Part shown: positions 53,709-61,875 of the stretch, in pieces
Numbering within the stretch: position 1 is the stretch's first letter
Layout of the letters: each line of letters starts with the position of its first letter
NCBI RefSeq assembly: GCF_000739065.1
Contig: NZ_CP009149.1
Location: 1,099,311 to 1,163,310, forward strand
Length of the DNA: 64,000 bases
Direction: 5' to 3'
Source of the DNA: Methanocaldococcus bathoardescens
GTDB taxonomy: Archaea > AGJL01 > Methanococci > Methanococcales > Methanocaldococcaceae
Translations under genes and position numbers: made by a program
Notes under the pieces: model-generated
Seen by the model: only the letters and a program-made list of their open reading frames with translations
What the model was told of the DNA's origin: nothing
Database searches by the model: none

Positions 53709-53894
53709 TTAGAATCTACTCTCCTCGTTTGGTCTTCTCGCAACTAATTTTGGGTCATAACCTTGGCATCCACATTCTGGTGTGTAGCAAGTTACATCAT
53801 AGAAGGTGCAAATCTCCCCACAGTTTGGACATTTCTCAGGAGGTTTTTCTGCTTCAAAGACATAACCACAGTTTGAACATTTCCACCATGTCAT
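53709..53894 (-). CDS. Rubredoxin/rubrerythrin-like zinc-ribbon protein
   Basis: 61 residues. [20 protein letters not shown] followed by [11 protein letters not shown] is like the rubrerythrin C-terminal domain, then extra cysteines [13 protein letters not shown]. It may be an electron carrier or metal-binding small protein. GGTGAAAAC precedes the ATG. It sits between peroxiredoxin and ferritin. Confidence 0.8.
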   Translation of the reverse strand: MTWWKCSNCGYVFEAEKPPEKCPNCGEICTFYDVTCYTPECGCQGYDPKLVARRPNEESRF

Positions 53895-53912
53895 GTTTTC
53901 ACCTATAAGGAA

Positions 53913-54429
53913 TTAAATCTTCTCAGTTGTTGGAGGAGTATATATTCTCTGTCCAAGCTCTTTATCAAGCATAAACAAGCCCCTTTTATCGTCTCCAATT
54001 AATTTTAACTTATCCAAAATTTCTGAAAAAGATGCTTCTTCCTCAACTTGTTCATTTACAAACCATTGTAGGAAATTTACTGTTGCGTAATCCTTTTCAG
54101 AAATTGCCAAATCCATTAAATTGTTTATTGATTCAGTTATAGACTGTTCATGTTTGTATCCATCTTCGAACACTTCAATAATTGATTCCCAGTCATTTTT
54201 TGGCTCTTCTATGGCATATAATCTTACTCTTCCCCCCTCTTTCTATAACATAATTGTATATCTTCATTGCATGGTCTAATTCTTCCTGACTTTGAACTTT
54301 AAGCCACTGGGCAAATCCCTTCAATCCGATAGATTCTGCATAGGCGGACATAGATAAATAGAGATATGCTGAATAAAATTCCTTATTTATTTGTTTATTT
54401 AAGGCATCTAAGATATTTTCTTTAATCAT
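53913..54429 (-). pseudogene. ftn: Ferritin, frameshifted at a G-run
   Basis: Two frames together make a full ferritin of about 170 residues. The first reads [40 protein letters not shown]; the second continues [20 protein letters not shown] and VFEDGYKHEQSITESINNLM to PPTTEKI. The join is in a run of six G (C-run 54232-54237 on the plus strand): five would restore the frame. Ferroxidase ligands E17, E50 and H53-like residues are intact. It may be a sequencing error at a homopolymer or phase variation. A working ferritin is otherwise expected beside peroxide defence. Confidence 0.8.
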
Positions 54430-54456
54430 CAATATTCACCAAACTTGGCAATAATT

Positions 54457-54738
54457 TTATTCTTTTTCTTTCTTTTCAATTAAGCATTTATTTGCTAATT
54501 TTATAGCTAAATCTTCTGGGTCTTTTATTGGGAAGTCATTATCAGTTAGCAATTTAACTAATTCTCCAGCCTCTATATTTCCACATGGTAAAGATAAACC
54601 ACAAGGTAAAGCTTCTGCCAACTCAACTTTACTTTTTATTGGAAAAACTTTTTTGTCTTTGAAGTATTCAACTAATTTTAGTTTAAAGTCTTGAATATCC
54701 TTTAACGCTTCGTATAGTGGATGGTTTGTTGTTATCAT
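54457..54738 (-). CDS. MTH865-like small protein
   Basis: 93 residues with LPCGLSLPCGNIEAGELVKL, a cysteine pair in a helical protein matching the MTH865-like family of methanogens, of unknown function. It is 27 bp before ferritin and 16 bp after the short rubredoxin. GGTGATGTAA precedes the ATG. A partner of rubredoxin or ferritin is only inferred from position. Confidence 0.7.
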   Translation of the reverse strand: MITTNHPLYEALKDIQDFKLKLVEYFKDKKVFPIKSKVELAEALPCGLSLPCGNIEAGELVKLLTDNDFPIKDPEDLAIKLANKCLIEKKEKE

Positions 54739-54754
54739 TTACATCACCAAAATT

Positions 54755-54913
54755 TTATTCTATTTTTCTAAATGCATTTTTCCCCAAACCACACTGTGGG
54801 CATTTGAATGTATCTGGGAGTTCTTCAAATTTTGTCCCTGGTGGGATATTTTGAGGTGGCTCCCCCACATCTTCATCATAAATCCAACCACACATACACT
54901 GATATTTTGCCAT
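54755..54913 (-). CDS. Rubredoxin (52 aa)
   Basis: A complete rubredoxin: MAKYQCMCGWIYDEDVGEPP, then ELPDTFKCPQCGLGKNAFRK, with C-x2-C pairs at 6/8-region and 38/41-region and the typical length. The first pair is C6-M-C8 (CMCG), one residue shorter than the usual CxxC, which merits checking. GGGTGAAA precedes the ATG. Ptr2 was reported to activate a rubredoxin gene in M. jannaschii; whether this is it is not known. It faces the MTH865-like gene in the same direction. Confidence 0.85.
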   Translation of the reverse strand: MAKYQCMCGWIYDEDVGEPPQNIPPGTKFEELPDTFKCPQCGLGKNAFRKIE

Positions 54914-54954
54914 CCATTTTCACCCATTCTTATTTTTTAATTTTTTGTGCAATA

Positions 54955-54985
54955 TTTTTTATGTTGCTATATTATATTTATCATT
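54955..54985 (-). promoter_or_regulatory. Promoter of the short rubredoxin gene
   Basis: On the minus strand AAATATAATATAG is a TATA-like element about 50 bp from the ATG, and TTGACGAATTTAGTAGGA lies upstream. The latter has a weak resemblance to Ptr2-type sites (GGACGA-spacer-TCGTCC) but is not a clear match. Confidence 0.35.
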
Positions 54986-55018
54986 AATCCTACTAAATTC
55001 GTCAAAAAATTGGTGAGT

Positions 55019-55369
55019 TTATTCTAATTTAATCTCTTTCTCATACTCCCATATACCATGTAAGTTGCATCTCATCAAAGCTTTTAAGGTGAATTTATCA
55101 TGTCCCTTTGAAGGGGCTTTTACCATTAACTTTACTTCTGGCTTCATGAATTGGGTAAAATCAACTCTTGCTAAATAAATATCTCCCATAAACAACTCAA
55201 TCCATTGGATGAAATGCCCATCTTCCATAGGATGTGGAATTCCTGTTGATATTTTAACTTCAAAATATTCGTCTGCTTTAACGACTTCTGGGCATTCTAT
55301 AAACGGAGTGTGCTTTTTTTCAAAATCGGTTTCCTCTTTCATTCTGTTTATTCCACAAAAATAGTTCAT
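55019..55369 (-). CDS. sor: Superoxide reductase (neelaredoxin type)
   Basis: 116 residues, no desulforedoxin domain. EKKHTPFIECPE (H20), GIPHPMEDGHFIQWIEL (H46, H52) and CNLHGIWE (C101, H104) are the four His and one Cys of the Fe centre. It reduces superoxide to H2O2, which peroxiredoxin and rubrerythrin then remove; rubredoxin gives electrons. GGGGGAGGGGAT precedes the ATG. Confidence 0.94.
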   Translation of the reverse strand: MNYFCGINRMKEETDFEKKHTPFIECPEVVKADEYFEVKISTGIPHPMEDGHFIQWIELFMGDIYLARVDFTQFMKPEVKLMVKAPSKGHDKFTLKALMRCNLHGIWEYEKEIKLE

Positions 55370-55401
55370 ATCCCCTCCCCCTTAAAATAAAATTTTGATA
55401 T

Positions 55402-55716
55402 TTAGAGTTTCTCTAAAATTTTCATTGCTTTCATAAATGCAGGCATTCCACTTGTTAATAAAACAACTCTTAAAACATCTGCAATCTCTTCTTTTGTAAT
55501 ACCAAGTTCTTTCATTCCACTTCTCATCTGCCTTTCTGTTGCAACTTCATCACATTTTGAAGCAACTATTCCAATAGCTATTAATTTTTGAGTCTTATAA
55601 TCTAAAACTTTCCCTGTGAAAGCTGCTTCATTTAATTTAACAATTGCTTCATACAAATCTGGATATTTTTCTTTAACTGCTTTCATCCCCTCCCCAAAGA
55701 AAACTTCATTTTTCAT
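55402..55716 (-). CDS. AhpD-like (carboxymuconolactone decarboxylase family) protein
   Basis: 104 residues. KLIAIGIVASKCDEVATERQ has one Cys where AhpD has CxxC, and MRSGMKELGITKEEIADVL follows. With a single Cys the disulfide chemistry of AhpD is doubtful. A role near superoxide reductase is inferred from a 32-bp gap. GGTGTTAAA precedes the ATG. Confidence 0.8.
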   Translation of the reverse strand: MKNEVFFGEGMKAVKEKYPDLYEAIVKLNEAAFTGKVLDYKTQKLIAIGIVASKCDEVATERQMRSGMKELGITKEEIADVLRVVLLTSGMPAFMKAMKILEKL

Positions 55717-55849
55717 TTTAACACCTCAAATAATTTCTAAATTAATTTTTGTTTTTGTGGGTATATATTTTACCAAAAATCTTTTAAACCAAACTATTAA
55801 AAATAACTAAAATTAAATTGATTTCTAAAAATAAAAAAGGATGATACCA

Positions 55850-56212
55850 ATGAAGGTTAAAGAAATCATGAATAAAGACTTTATAAAAATTTCTCCAAAT
55901 GATATTGGGGGTGAAGTTGTTCAATTTCTATATAAAGAAAGAAAAAATCATGCTCCAGTTGTAGAGGATGGAAAGTTGGTTGGATGGATAACCGCTTTAG
56001 ATTTACTTGCAGGATGTAAGCATTCAAAAATTGAAGATTTAATGCTGTTTATTGATGAAATAAAAGTTTTAAAAGAAGATGATGAGATAACCGACGAAAT
56101 TATAGAAGAGATGATTAAAAATGAAGAAATTGCCTATCCTGTTGTTAATGAAAACGATGAAGTTGTAGGGACATTGAGTGTTTTTGACTTATTAAAATAT
56201 TATAAAAAATAA
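55850..56212 (+). CDS. CBS-domain pair protein
   Basis: 120 residues made of two CBS repeats (MKVKEIMNKDFIKISPNDIG; HAPVVEDGKLVGWITALDLL; YPVVNENDEVVGTLSVFDLL). CBS pairs bind adenosyl ligands and sense energy state. The ATG follows GGATGATACC. It is transcribed rightward, divergent from the AhpD-like gene, and is followed by the V4R gene. Confidence 0.88.
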   Translation: MKVKEIMNKDFIKISPNDIGGEVVQFLYKERKNHAPVVEDGKLVGWITALDLLAGCKHSKIEDLMLFIDEIKVLKEDDEITDEIIEEMIKNEEIAYPVVNENDEVVGTLSVFDLLKYYKK

Positions 56213-56349
56213 TTAATCTTTTTTAAAAATTTTTTTAATTTTTTCGAAATTAGTCTATTTTTTTAAAAATTTATGCGAAAAAATGATGGATAAAGTTATT
56301 ATTTACTTTAAATTATAGGTGTTTATTATATACTTGGTTGTGTTCATAA

Positions 56350-56363
56350 ATGGCATAAGCCAT
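56350..56363. promoter_or_regulatory. Palindrome ATGGCATAAGCCAT before the V4R gene
   Basis: ATGGC/GCCAT around ATAA lies about 60 bp upstream of the V4R start and just after a TATA-like TTATTATATAC. It could be an operator or small hairpin. Confidence 0.5.
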
Positions 56364-56425
56364 CAATAAAATGAGTTTTACAAATTATTTTGATTTTTTA
56401 CAAATCATTAAGTTTTAAAGGTGAT

Positions 56426-57010
56426 ATGTTGCACATACATTTAAAATTGAATAAAGAGATGGGTGAGATTTTTAAAGAAATTATGGAGGATAAAGAAAAG
56501 AACGATTTGCCAAATGATGATGGGTTGGTTAATGAAGTTGTTGAACATTTAAAGAAAGGGTTTAATAAAGAAAAAATGACGTTTGATGAAAAGAAATATA
56601 CTGACAGAAAAATTAAAGAATATATCCCATTAGAGCTTTTTAGAGTTATGATATATATAGTAATAAAGAAAATTAAAGAACGAGGCTCTGAAATAACACT
56701 ATATGAGATGGGATATGAATTTGGAAAGTTTTTAGAACCAAAAAATATTAGGGAATTAAAAACATTCTTTAGAAAAAATAATTTAGGAATTTTGGAAATT
56801 GAAAGTAGAAAGCCATTTATTTTAAAAGTGAGAGAGTGTGCAATGTGTGGAGGTTTGGATATTAATGAACCAATCTGCCATTTTGATGCTGGGCTGATTG
56901 CAGGAGCAATGGAATGCATATTGAAAAAAACAGTTGTAGTTGATGAAATAAAATGCATGGCTCAGGGAGCTGATGCATGTTACTTTAAAATTGAAGTTGT
57001 AAAAGATTGA
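56426..57010 (+). CDS. V4R-domain protein
   Basis: About 194 residues. The N-terminal half is charged helices; the C-terminal half VRECAMCGGLDINEPICHFDAGLIAGAMEC, IKCMAQGADACYFKIE is a V4R (4-vinyl reductase-like) domain, a small-molecule or metal-binding fold found in sensors. Five cysteines in the second half can hold a metal. Start: ATG directly after AAAGGTGAT (a TTG one codon later is also possible). It lies upstream of fprA, with an apparent own promoter. Confidence 0.75.
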   Translation: MLHIHLKLNKEMGEIFKEIMEDKEKNDLPNDDGLVNEVVEHLKKGFNKEKMTFDEKKYTDRKIKEYIPLELFRVMIYIVIKKIKERGSEITLYEMGYEFGKFLEPKNIRELKTFFRKNNLGILEIESRKPFILKVRECAMCGGLDINEPICHFDAGLIAGAMECILKKTVVVDEIKCMAQGADACYFKIEVVKD

Positions 57011-57047
57011 TATTTCGAATGTGTGATTGTATGTTATATAAGTAAAA

Positions 57048-57077
57048 CGAACATCGAACCGTAAAGATAATATATAT
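57048..57077 (+). promoter_or_regulatory. TCGAA element and TATA box of fprA
   Basis: CGAACATCGAACCGTAAAG is followed by ATAATATATAT. The CGAA-spaced-TCGAACC block next to the TATA box is shared with the hemerythrin and rubrerythrin promoters. Leader to ATG is about 75 bp. Confidence 0.6.
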
Positions 57078-57153
57078 GTAAAGTAAGATAAAAATATTGT
57101 ATAAATATTGAACTAAAAATACTTCGAAAATTGGCTATTTGGTGGTGGAATAT

Positions 57154-58395
57154 ATGAAAGCAGATGCAATTAAAATAGCAGATGGTGTATATTGGGTGGG
57201 GGTTTTAGATTGGGACATTAGAAAATACCACGGATATACATTAAAAGGAACAACCTACAACGCATACTTAGTCTTTGGGGATGAAAAAGTTGCTTTAATA
57301 GACAACACATATCCAGGGACATCTGCTCAAATGTGGGGGAGGATAAAAGACGCTTTTGAAAAAGAGGGGAGGGAATTTAAAATTGATGTAATCGTCCAAA
57401 ACCACGTAGAAAAAGACCACAGTGGGGCTTTACCTGAAATACACAAAAAGTTCCCAGAAGCACCAATATACTGTACTGAAGTAGCAGTTGAGGGATTGAA
57501 AAAGCACTACCCATCATTAAAGAATGCACCATTCAAAGTTGTTAAATCATTAGATACAGTTGATTTAGGAGGAAAAACATTAACATTCTTAGAAGCTCCT
57601 TTATTACACTGGCCTGACAGTATGTTCACATTCTATAACGAAGGAGGAATTTTATTCTCAAACGATGCATTTGGACAGCACTTATGTTTCCCAGCACATA
57701 AGAGATTTGACACAGATATTCCAGAATACATCTTAATGGATGCAAATCAAAAGTTCTACGCAAACTTAATTACACCATTATCAAAACTCGTATTGAAGAA
57801 ATTTGAAGAAGTTATCAACTTAGGATTATTAGAAAAGATAAAAATGATTGCTCCATCACATGGACAGATATGGACAGACCCAATGAAAGTTATTAAAGCT
57901 TATCAGGACTTTGCTACAGGTAAAGCAGCTAAGGATAAGGCAGTTATTGTCTATGACACAATGCACTACTCAACACAAAAAATGGCTCATGCATTTGCAG
58001 AAGGTTTAATGAGTGAAGGAATTGATGTTGTAATGTACTTCTTGCACGAAGATGAAAGAAGTGAAATCGTTAAGGATATATTAGATGCTAAGGCAGTTCT
58101 CTTTGGAATTCCAACAATCTACGATGAACCATACCCATCAATTGGAGACTTAATTTACTACTTAAGAGGTCTCAAATTCAACAGAACTGGATTTAAGAGA
58201 TTGGCAATAGCGTTTGGTTCAATGGGAGGTAATGGAGGAGCAGTAGCAAGAATTGCTGAAGAATTAGCAAAATGTGGATTTGAGGTTATTAACCAATATG
58301 AGCTTTACTATGTTCCAACAGAGGATGAATTAACAAACTGCTACAACATGGGTAAAGAATTAGCTAAGAGAATTAAAGAAATGAAGATTGAATAA
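57154..58395 (+). CDS. fprA: FprA, F420H2 oxidase (di-iron flavoprotein) 2
   Basis: 413 residues. Diiron ligands H84, E86, D88, H89 (HVEKDHSG), then [17 protein letters not shown] (His), a long flavodoxin part starting [20 protein letters not shown]. Reaction as in the first copy: O2 to water with F420H2. The start is the ATG behind GGTGGTGG; the longer frame would overlap it. Single gene under its own promoter with TCGAA element; strong codon use suggests high expression. Confidence 0.94.
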   Translation: MKADAIKIADGVYWVGVLDWDIRKYHGYTLKGTTYNAYLVFGDEKVALIDNTYPGTSAQMWGRIKDAFEKEGREFKIDVIVQNHVEKDHSGALPEIHKKFPEAPIYCTEVAVEGLKKHYPSLKNAPFKVVKSLDTVDLGGKTLTFLEAPLLHWPDSMFTFYNEGGILFSNDAFGQHLCFPAHKRFDTDIPEYILMDANQKFYANLITPLSKLVLKKFEEVINLGLLEKIKMIAPSHGQIWTDPMKVIKAYQDFATGKAAKDKAVIVYDTMHYSTQKMAHAFAEGLMSEGIDVVMYFLHEDERSEIVKDILDAKAVLFGIPTIYDEPYPSIGDLIYYLRGLKFNRTGFKRLAIAFGSMGGNGGAVARIAEELAKCGFEVINQYELYYVPTEDELTNCYNMGKELAKRIKEMKIE

Positions 58396-58773
58396 ATTCC
58401 TTCTCTTTTTAGTTTTTTAATTTTTATTTTTAGACATTATTATTTATATATTTTAATATTTGTATTAATGGTATTAAAAAAATTAATATACACATAAGAA
58501 AAATTAAAATATATAGGAAATAAAATATCTATATTGACAAAAATTTTAGTAATTAATTAAATATGTGTCGAATTTCGAACCATTAATGTTATATAAATAT
58601 CTTAATTTTAAAGTAACTATCGTAAGCTGAAAACGGATATTTTAAAACTAAGTTTGAATTTTAATCTTTATATAATTTGTTAATGTTTGTATATAAACAA
58701 ATATTCATATTGTTGAATATTTAATTTAATTATTTTTAAATAATTGTGAAGAGAATTTTAATTGGTGATGGTT
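58396..58773. other. Gene-free stretch with TCGAA element
   Basis: 378 bp without an open frame, AT-rich. It has GTCGAATTTCGAACCATTAA at 58567-58586 followed by TGTTATATAAAT (TATA-like). This is about 180 bp ahead of the hemerythrin start; another TATA-like TTTATATAATTTG at 58667 is closer and may be used instead. I see no RNA gene. Confidence 0.5.
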
Positions 58774-59214
58774 ATGAGAGAAATAATCAAATGGAGTAAA
58801 GATTTTGAAACAGGGATTAAGGCGTTTGATGATGAGCATAAATTTTTGGTAAAAACATTAAATGAGATTTATAGTTTGTTGGGAGAAGGAAAAAAGGAAG
58901 AAGCTAAGGAATTATTAAAGAAGAGGGTTGTTAATTATGCTGCAAAGCATTTTAAGCATGAAGAAGAGGTTATGGAAAAATATGGATATCCTGACTTAGA
59001 GAGGCATAAAAAAACTCATGAAATTTTTGTTAAAACAGTTATTGAAAAATTACTTCCAAAGATTGAAGAAGGTTCAGAAAATGATTTTAGAAGCGCTTTA
59101 TCTTTTTTAGTTGGATGGCTTACAATGCACATAGCAAAACCAGATAAAGAATATGGAAAGTGGTTTAAAGAGAAAGGTATTGTTATCGAGGATGAAATGG
59201 TTAATATTGATTAA
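58774..59214 (+). CDS. Hemerythrin (bacteriohemerythrin)
   Basis: 146 residues. All seven di-iron ligands are in place: H22, H59, E63, H78, H82, H119, D124 ([36 protein letters not shown]). It binds O2 and may deliver it to FprA or trap it. The ATG at 58774 is four bases behind GGTGAT; two in-frame upstream starts would cover that site. Confidence 0.95.
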   Translation: MREIIKWSKDFETGIKAFDDEHKFLVKTLNEIYSLLGEGKKEEAKELLKKRVVNYAAKHFKHEEEVMEKYGYPDLERHKKTHEIFVKTVIEKLLPKIEEGSENDFRSALSFLVGWLTMHIAKPDKEYGKWFKEKGIVIEDEMVNID

Positions 59215-59240
59215 ATTTGGAATTAATTCATCAAATATAT

Positions 59241-59270
59241 ATCGAATCTCGAACCATTAATATTATATAA
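59241..59270 (+). promoter_or_regulatory. TCGAA element and TATA box of rubrerythrin
   Basis: ATCGAATCTCGAACCATTAA, then TATTATATAATC, 60 bp before the ATG. It differs from the hemerythrin element by only a few bases. Confidence 0.65.
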
Positions 59271-59329
59271 TCGTAGTTGCGTATTATTATTATGTAAAAA
59301 TAATAAAAAACAAAAATCAAGGTGGGATG

Positions 59330-59755
59330 ATGGAATTGGACTTAATAAATGAACACAAAATAGGAGTAACAAAAGGAACAGAGTTAGAGAAAGAGGTTCA
59401 GGCAAACTTTGAGGGAGAGTGTAAGGAAGTTGGTTTATACTTAGCTATGGCAAGACAAGCTCAGAGGGAGGGGTTACCAGAAGTTGCTGAAGTTTTAATA
59501 AGAATTGCAATGGAAGAAGCTGAGCACGCTGCACACTTTGCTGAAATGAACGGATTAATTTCAGAGAACTTAAAAGAGAACATTGAAATGATGTTAAAAG
59601 GAGAATGCATGGCAAACAAAGAGAAAAAAGCTGCTGCAACAAAAGCAAAAGAGCTTGGTATAGACCCTGCTCATGACTTCTTTGATGAGTCAAGTAGAGA
59701 TGAAGCAAGACACGCAAGAATGTTAAAAGGAATCTTAGACAGATACTTTAAATAA
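59330..59755 (+). CDS. Rubrerythrin-like di-iron protein without rubredoxin domain
   Basis: 141 residues. [53 protein letters not shown] give the Glu/His di-iron set of a short rubrerythrin; no CxxC pair. Likely peroxide reductase or iron storage. Second ATG of an ATGATG pair is chosen because GGTGG then has normal spacing. Own promoter with TCGAA element. Confidence 0.9.
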   Translation: MELDLINEHKIGVTKGTELEKEVQANFEGECKEVGLYLAMARQAQREGLPEVAEVLIRIAMEEAEHAAHFAEMNGLISENLKENIEMMLKGECMANKEKKAAATKAKELGIDPAHDFFDESSRDEARHARMLKGILDRYFK

Positions 59756-59818
59756 ATTCTCTTAATTCTATTTTTTGACTTTAATATTCTTTAAATTTTT
59801 TTATTTTTAAATTTTAAA

Positions 59819-60241
59819 TTATTTTAACTGCTCTAAAATAATCGCTGGGCAAATCTTTTTTATACCTTCAATCTTTCCAATCTTATTAAAAATTAAATCT
59901 GAGAACTCTTTTCCGTCTTTAGCCCAAATCTCAGCCATAATCATGTGGTCTCCTGTTGATGTAAATACTTTTTTAACTTCTTCAAACTTACAAAGTTCTT
60001 TGGCAACATTTAAGAACTTATCTGGCTCAGTATCAAACCCAGTTAAAGCTACAACGTTATATCCAATTTTTGAGGGGTTTATTATTGCAGTATATCCTTT
60101 AATAACTCCTTCTTCTTCTAATTTTTTAACTCTCTTTCTTATAGAACTTTCACTCGTCCCTAACTCCCTTGCTATATCAGTGTATGATTTTCTTCCATTT
60201 CTCATAAGAATTTCAATAATTTTTAGGTCTTTTTCATCCAC
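59819..60241 (-). CDS. ptr2: Lrp/AsnC-type activator Ptr2
   Basis: 140 residues. [24 protein letters not shown] ([19 protein letters not shown]) and [19 protein letters not shown], then the RAM/effector domain [18 protein letters not shown]. The gene is divergent from fdxA, as for M. jannaschii Ptr2 (MJ0723), which activates fdxA and a rubredoxin gene by recruiting TBP. The start is GTG behind GGTGATATT, with an upstream CCGAACTTCGG palindrome. Assignment rests on context. Confidence 0.83.
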   Translation of the reverse strand: MDEKDLKIIEILMRNGRKSYTDIARELGTSESSIRKRVKKLEEEGVIKGYTAIINPSKIGYNVVALTGFDTEPDKFLNVAKELCKFEEVKKVFTSTGDHMIMAEIWAKDGKEFSDLIFNKIGKIEGIKKICPAIILEQLK

Positions 60242-60320
60242 AATATCACCGAAGTTCGGACAATTAATAATATTAATTATAACATAACTTAACAATATAT
60301 AAAAATTTTGGAGGAAGAGA
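60242..60320. promoter_or_regulatory. ptr2/fdxA divergent promoter
   Basis: The gap holds CCGAAGTTCGG at 60249-60259 (palindrome; also on ptr2's leader), GGACAATTAATAATATTAAT after it, and CAATATATAAAAATT as a TATA box for fdxA. Ptr2 sites known to me have the form GGACGA-N-TCGTCC; here only a half-site GGACAATT is clear. Confidence 0.45.
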
Positions 60321-60548
60321 ATGGCAGTCGAGATTATTGTGGATAGGGAAAAATGTATTGGATGTGGAAGATGCTATGATGTATGTCCAAAAGGGCCATT
60401 AATATGGACAAAAGATGAAAATGGAAAGTATTATGCTTATGATGTTGAATACTGCCATAACTGCAAGTTTTGTGCAGGTAGATGTCCAACAAATGCAATA
60501 TTAATTAAGGTAGTTAAACCAAAAAAGAAAGACGAAAATAAAAAATAA
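60321..60548 (+). CDS. fdxA: 2[4Fe-4S] ferredoxin FdxA
   Basis: 75 residues: C12, C15, C18, C22 ([12 protein letters not shown]) and C45, C48, C51, C55 ([12 protein letters not shown]). GGAGGAAGAG precedes the ATG. Electron carrier; likely activated by Ptr2. Confidence 0.92.
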   Translation: MAVEIIVDREKCIGCGRCYDVCPKGPLIWTKDENGKYYAYDVEYCHNCKFCAGRCPTNAILIKVVKPKKKDENKK

Positions 60549-60556
60549 CAAGGTAA

Positions 60557-61753
60557 TTACTCATTTATCTCAGCAAATACTTCATCTAATGCATTAATTA
60601 AATCATCAATATGTTCTTTTTCTACAATTAATGGTGGTAAAAACCTTAAAACAGTATCAGAAGTGCAATTAATTAAAAATCCTTTTTCAAGCATCTTTTT
60701 AACAATTTCTGCCCCATTAAATTCAAGCTCAGAACCAATCATTAAACCTAATCCTCTAACTTCTTTTATGAAGTTGTATTTCTCTTTAAGATTTTCGAGT
60801 TTTCGAATGAAATATTTTCCTTTTTCTATAACTTTATTATCCTTAATAAGTTCCTCTATAACCTCAATTGATGCCAAAGCAGCAGAGCAAGCCAAAGGAT
60901 TTCCACCAAAGGTTGTTCCATGGTCTCCATAACTTAAAGCTTTTGCTATCTCTTCTTTTAAAACAACAGCCCCTATTGGAACTCCTCCTCCAAGAGCTTT
61001 TGCCAATGTTAAGATGTCTGGCTTTACATCATAATGCTCATAAGCAAACATTTTTCCAGTTCTTCCCATTCCACATTGAACTTCATCAAAAATTAAGACA
61101 ATGTTTTTATCATCACATAAATCCCTAACAGCTTTTAAATAATCTTTATCAGCTACATGAATCCCTCCTTCTCCTTGAACTGGTTCAATTATTATAGCAG
61201 AGGTTTTGTTGGTTATAGCTTCTTTTAAAGCCTCTATATCATTGAATGGAACATACTTGAATCCTGGAGGTAGGGGATAAAAGCCCTCCTGATACTTTGG
61301 TTTTGGTGTTGCTGCCAATGTAGTTAAAGTCCTTCCATGAAATGCATTGTACATACTGATTATTTCTCCTCCATCTTTTCCTAATATTTTTGATGCATAT
61401 TTTCTTGCAAACTTTATAGCTCCTTCATTTGCCTCAGCTCCGCTGTTGCAGAAGAAAGCTCTATCTAAACCACTAAGCTCAACTAACTTTTTAGCAAGCT
61501 TTATTTGTGGGATTGTGTAGTAGATGTTTGATGTGTGTATTAAAGTTTCAGCCTGCTTTTTTATCGCTTCAACGACCTTTGGATGGCAATGCCCTACATT
61601 ATTTACTCCAATTCCAGCTAAGAAGTCAAGATACTTCTTTCCATCAATATCATAAACCTCCATTCCTTTACCTTCAACCAATACAACAGGCAATCTTCCA
61701 TAAATTTGGAGATGATATTTTTTCTCTAACTCTATCCAGTTCTCTTGATTCAT
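60557..61753 (-). CDS. argD: Acetylornithine aminotransferase
   Basis: 398 residues. Class III PLP aminotransferase: FLAGIGVNNVGHCHPKV, SNIYYTIPQIKLAKKL, FCNSGAEANEGAIKFARKYA, AFHGRTLTTLAATPKP, IIEPVQGEGGI, FDEVQCGMGRTGKMFAYEHY and LAKALGGGVPIGA (catalytic Lys). It works in arginine synthesis and perhaps lysine. GGTGATTAA precedes the ATG. Converges with fdxA. Confidence 0.94.
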   Translation of the reverse strand: MNQENWIELEKKYHLQIYGRLPVVLVEGKGMEVYDIDGKKYLDFLAGIGVNNVGHCHPKVVEAIKKQAETLIHTSNIYYTIPQIKLAKKLVELSGLDRAFFCNSGAEANEGAIKFARKYASKILGKDGGEIISMYNAFHGRTLTTLAATPKPKYQEGFYPLPPGFKYVPFNDIEALKEAITNKTSAIIIEPVQGEGGIHVADKDYLKAVRDLCDDKNIVLIFDEVQCGMGRTGKMFAYEHYDVKPDILTLAKALGGGVPIGAVVLKEEIAKALSYGDHGTTFGGNPLACSAALASIEVIEELIKDNKVIEKGKYFIRKLENLKEKYNFIKEVRGLGLMIGSELEFNGAEIVKKMLEKGFLINCTSDTVLRFLPPLIVEKEHIDDLINALDEVFAEINE

Positions 61754-61875
61754 TTAATCACCAGTAAGATTTATGGGGAAATCTTATATTAAGTGGTGTA
61801 TTTATTTTTATTGGAAAAATGTTTTTAAGCAATCGTAGATATTACTATTACCAAACAATAAAAATTGGTGACATC

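Noticed and set aside
58396..58773. Structured RNA gene
   Set aside because: AT-rich throughout, without a GC-rich segment as expected for hyperthermophile RNA genes.
60242..60320. Canonical pair of Ptr2 sites
   Set aside because: Only half of the expected GGACGA...TCGTCC pattern could be read.
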